Shown here one piece after another: positions 59,900 through 64,000 of a stretch of DNA of 64,000 nucleotides (positions are counted from its first letter, which is position 1; each line of letters starts with the position of its first letter). The translations under genes and the position numbers were made by a program. The DNA is from Niebla homalea (Eukaryota; Ascomycota; Lecanoromycetes; Lecanorales; Ramalinaceae). Under the pieces are notes generated by a model. It saw only the letters and a program-made list of their open reading frames with translations, was not told the origin of the DNA and made no database searches. The stretch is from the NCBI GenBank assembly GCA_019925105.1, contig JAHGAU010000008.1:1302001-1366000 (forward strand), given 5' to 3'.

Positions 59900-62800
59900 T
59901 AAGGTTTTTAATATTTAATATTATTAAATCGTTAACGTTATATAACTTTAACTTATATTTTTTATTATACGTTTTTTAAGTTAATTTAATAATACGGCGT
60001 TATTAATTCATTAATATTAATTATATTTTATATAATATTTTAACCCTATTTTTTATTATAAATATCTTTTTTTTTTTTTATAAGTTTATTTTTAAGTTTA
60101 AAATAAATATTTAAATTATAATTATATATCGCTATAAAAGGATTATAACTTAAAGTTAAATATTCTAAGTTTATATAAATAAATTTAATTAAAAAAAAAA
60201 TAGCTTTACTTAATTTATTTACTTAAAATTAATAAAGATCCTTAAATATTATTTAAAACATTAATTTTAATATTTTATTTAATTATCCGTTTATAAGTAA
60301 AAAACGGTACTTAATTTACGCTTTATCTTTATATAATAATATATTAAACTTTAGAATTTATTAATAAATAAAGATTTTTAATTAATTATAATTTTAACCG
60401 GTATATTATAGCGTAATATAATTTCTTTAAAAAGAAATTTATTAATATAATAACGTCGATTTATTTTATAACGGGGAAATATTTATATATTTTTATATAT
60501 TTATTTATGATTATTAAAATTAAATTATAAACGTTATCCTTAATTTTATTTACGGATAAACCGGTAATAAAGTTTATATTAAGTTCTTTTTAAAGTATAA
60601 CCGATTAAAAAATAAAGTAAACTCGCCGTAAAAACGGTAACGTAGTATTTTAATCCTTTAATAAATATTATACGTTTTAATATAATTATTAACTTAAGTT
60701 TTTAAGCTATTTTAATAATATTTACTGGTTAAAAATTTATAAATTTTTTCGGCTTTAAAATAACCCGTTAACGGGTTATTATAATATTTATTAATCAGTT
60801 CTTTTTTAATTACTTTATCCCGAAAAACGTATATATAGCCCTTATAGGTAATAAGGTTATTAAAATTAAGTTTTTAAGTATTATTATAACCTTAATAAGA
60901 ATACGTTAACGTTACGTTATTATCCTTAATCTTATATATAAACGTATTATTAATTTATAAATCCTTAATAAATAACTTAATCGGCCTAAATTCCTTATAA
61001 GGCTTTTTAAGTAATTATTGAATCTTTTTTTACGGAATAATAACTTAAATATTTCTTAAAGCGAATAATAATTAATAATTAATAATTACCGTCCGTTGGT
61101 ACTCCGCCGACTTATTAAATTAAAATATAAGCTTATTCTATAAAATAAATAATAAAATAATATTAAAAGGTAAAATTCTTTTATAGTTTAAACGTTTTAA
61201 TAAAGGATTAATAAAGTTTATTTTACTTTAATAATAAAATACTTTAAAGTTATAATTAATAAGTTTTAAAACTTACTTAACTTAACGCGGGCTTAACGCC
61301 GGCTATTTTATAAACCCTTAAAGGTTATTATAATTTATTTATATTTAAATAACTTTAAGGCTCCCTTTTAAATAATACCGTTATTACTTAATCATTATAA
61401 TAATAATAAAAAGCTTTTAATTATACGTCTTATAATTTTATTTAATAAAGGTTATTTCTTTAGATTAATATATAATTAAGCGTTAATAACTTTTTTTAAA
61501 TTATTAAAATAAAATACTTACGATAATAAAGTTAAATATATCGGTCTCTATTTATACCCCCCGTTTTAAATTAAAATAACGGAATAATAACGTATTAATA
61601 AATATTTTACGGAGTTAACGGAACGCCGTATTAACCGTATTATTCTACTTTAACGGGTTAACCTTTTTCCCTTCCTTATTGCCCTTAAGTAAATTAATTA
61701 AAGGCTTAATTATCCTTAAATATTTATAAATAAAATAATAATAAAAATTTATAAAGCTTAAAAAGATTTATATTTCTTAATAAGTTTTTAAGGTAAATTA
61801 ATCCTTAATAATTTAAATACGTTCTTAATTTATTTAAATCTTTTTAATAAAAACAATAAACTTTAAGAACTTTATTTAAATAATATTAAATTAATATTTC
61901 TTAAGGTTAATATAAAGTTAAAATTAATAAAGTTACTTAAGGATTTATTAAATATAACGTTAATAATCCGCCGGATTCTTATTAAATATTAAAATACTAT
62001 TTAAATAAACTATATAAATTATATCGATAAAGTTAATAAAAATACGGTTAATATAAACTTAAAAAGTTATTAAGGCGTTAATTAACTTAAACGGTATAAT
62101 AAAATACTTAAAATAATTATAATATATATAGAATACCGTTTTTTACTTATCGCTGGACTTAATCCGTAACCGGTAATAAATATCCTTAAGGTTTAACTTA
62201 ATAAACTATTTAAAGTTATTTAACCGGTTAAAGGTTTTAATAATTAAAAATAATAAATATCGATTTTTAACTATAACCGTATTTAATTTATAATAATTAA
62301 TATAAAAATAAAAACTATTATCCTTCTTAAGTATAAAAAGAATTAAAACGTTTACGGGCGATATTAAGTAATAAATTTAACCCTGGGTTATAATAACCTT
62401 AAGATACCGCCGGAGCTCCGTTAACTTTACCCAAGATAAATTATATAAAAAATTATATAATAGTTCCTTATTATTTAAGTTAATAACGTAATCCCTTTAT
62501 TTTAATTTAAATAAAATATTAATTATATTATTAAAAAAAATATTTATATATTTACTTAATTTTTTCGGGACGTTTTAATTAATAAAGTCTTTTATAATAC
62601 TTATATACGTTAAATTACTTTAAGGAATTTACGGTACTTTTAAGCGTTCCGTTATTACGTTTATATAAACGATTATAAAAACTTTATTAATCTTTATTAA
62701 ACTTTAATTAAAGTTATAAATATTATTAATTTATAACTTATAAAAATTAATTTTAAAGCGTTATTTATCCGCCGCCGGATTAATCGTTATTTATAAGGCG

Positions 62801-64000
62801 TATAAAATTAATAAATTAAAAATTACGTTTAAATCTTCTTAATTAATAATATAAAAAAGTATTTTATATTATTTTTATTACCTTTAAATATTAATTAAAT
62901 AATATTATAATTAATAAACGTTATAATAAAAGATTTACTTATTATTAAGAAAAGCCGTTTATAATAAAACGACGGGGGTTAATTATAAGTTTTATTAAAC
63001 CGTATATATTTATAAAATTAAATTTATTTAAACTTTAATATTAATTAATATATTTAATAATTAAGGATTATCTTAAAAACTTATTTAATCCTTAATAATA
63101 AAAGCCGGGTATATTTTTAATTATTTCTTTATTAATTTTAACTTTAAAACGTTATTAAAACTTTATTGTTTTTTAACGTATTATCTTTTTTATAAGATTT
63201 TATGTTTATTATTAAGACCTTATTTTATAAGATAATAAAATAATCGGATATATAATAGCTTTTTCTATAATATATATAATATTTAATGTTCTTATTTATT
63301 TTAAAAGCGGTATTAAAGTTTTTAAATATAATTTTACGCTTTTAACCGTAAGAATTAATTTTAATAAAGGTATATATTAACTTTAAGCCGTTAAAATTAA
63401 ATTTAAATACCTTATTTTTAAGGGATTTACTTTTATTGGATTTTTAATTATTATTAATAATATACTTTAAGTTATTTTCTTATATAATCGTTATTATTAT
63501 AATATTGTTTTAAATTCTTAATACTTTATTAATTATAAGGATTTTAATTTTAAATTCCGGTAAAAGTTTTATAAAAAATATATAAATATAAAATTTATTT
63601 AATAATAATAATAAGTCCTTTTTTATAATCTTTAAAATATTACGGAATTATGTTATTTTTTAATTAAAACGTTACTTAATATTTTTAAATTACTTATAAT
63701 AAAAAAGTTAATAGTTTTCCGGATTAATTATTAAGTTTAAAAGCTTATCCTTAAGTTTTTAATAATTTATTTTATTAATCTTTTTATCCGGTAAATTAAA
63801 GATTTTATAAAAGATAAACCTTAAATAAAAAATTACCTTTTTTTCTTTTAATAAAGAAGTATTTAAAATAAAGTATAATTTATTTCTTTAAGTTAATAAA
63901 TTACGTTTAATATTTACTTTTAAATTTATTTTAATATAATTTAAGTTTTTCTGGATAAAAAAACTTATTTTTATGGGATAAAATAAAGGCCGCCGGCGGT
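59900..64000 (-). mobile_element. RIP-mutated minus-strand Ty3/gypsy pol (gypsy-3), runs off the window
   Basis: On the minus strand RT reads LNTVIVKNRYLL, IKLNLKDIYYRLRI and VYLNSILIFNKN (62,300-62,000), close to gypsy-1 and so probably the same family in opposite orientation. Integrase-type sequence lies at lower coordinates. GAG-side sequence extends to the window end, where the element is cut. Confidence 0.6.

Noticed and set aside
33205..64000. Centromere or telomere as the cause of the AT-rich block
   Set aside because: No TTAGGG array is present, and recognisable retrotransposons explain the sequence; a centromere cannot be excluded by sequence alone but is not supported.

Overview
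The window looks like an accessory, probably transposon-bounded segment of a filamentous ascomycete genome (Pezizomycotina; I lean to Sordariomycetes but cannot prove the class). The evidence is the many short spliceosomal introns (44-56 nt, GT..AG, with CTRAC-like branch points) that join neighbouring reading frames, gene families typical of fungal accessory regions, and a 31-kb AT-rich block with the dinucleotide scars of repeat-induced point mutation (RIP).

Bases 1-33,200 are gene-bearing DNA of normal composition. From left to right: a ferric reductase pseudogene with RIP-like stop codons; a degenerate protein-kinase-like gene; a large DUF3723-type gene with an expanded charged coiled-coil repeat; a RING-patatin phospholipase gene whose 3' end overlaps it; two coiled-coil genes; a small MADS-like gene; a coiled-coil gene divergent from a RING-finger gene; an acidic protein; a secreted thaumatin-like protein; a three-exon orphan; about 2.3 kb with no convincing gene; another orphan; a DUF7924-type gene that carries a PD-(D/E)xK-like signature; two tiny cysteine-rich proteins; a protein kinase; two tandem genes, the second resembling the winged-helix plus TPR half of an NLR without its nucleotide-binding domain; a complete folylpolyglutamate synthase paralogue with a 6-codon first exon; and a gene for a serine-rich tandem-repeat protein. 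Most gene structures were rebuilt by reading across introns by eye, so each is a hypothesis to be tested with RNA-seq.

Bases ~33,205-64,000 hold no functional gene that I can see. They are nested, RIP-destroyed retrotransposons: a plus-strand Ty3/gypsy chromovirus fragment (33.2-36.1 kb); a minus-strand gypsy element bounded by two 216-bp LTRs (36,099-36,314 and 48,918-49,133) with a matching 5-bp target duplication, itself split by a Tad-like LINE (~39.2-44.75 kb); a second LINE copy (~51.4-57.03 kb) lying between two outward-facing arms of a long inverted repeat; and another minus-strand gypsy pol (59.9-64 kb). CpA and TpG are almost absent except in a few islands, mostly element ends and two short unique-looking patches.

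The accessory genes look like signalling and regulatory parts (kinase, pseudokinase, RING, RING-patatin, MADS-like, NLR-like), but nothing in the sequence proves that they act in one pathway.
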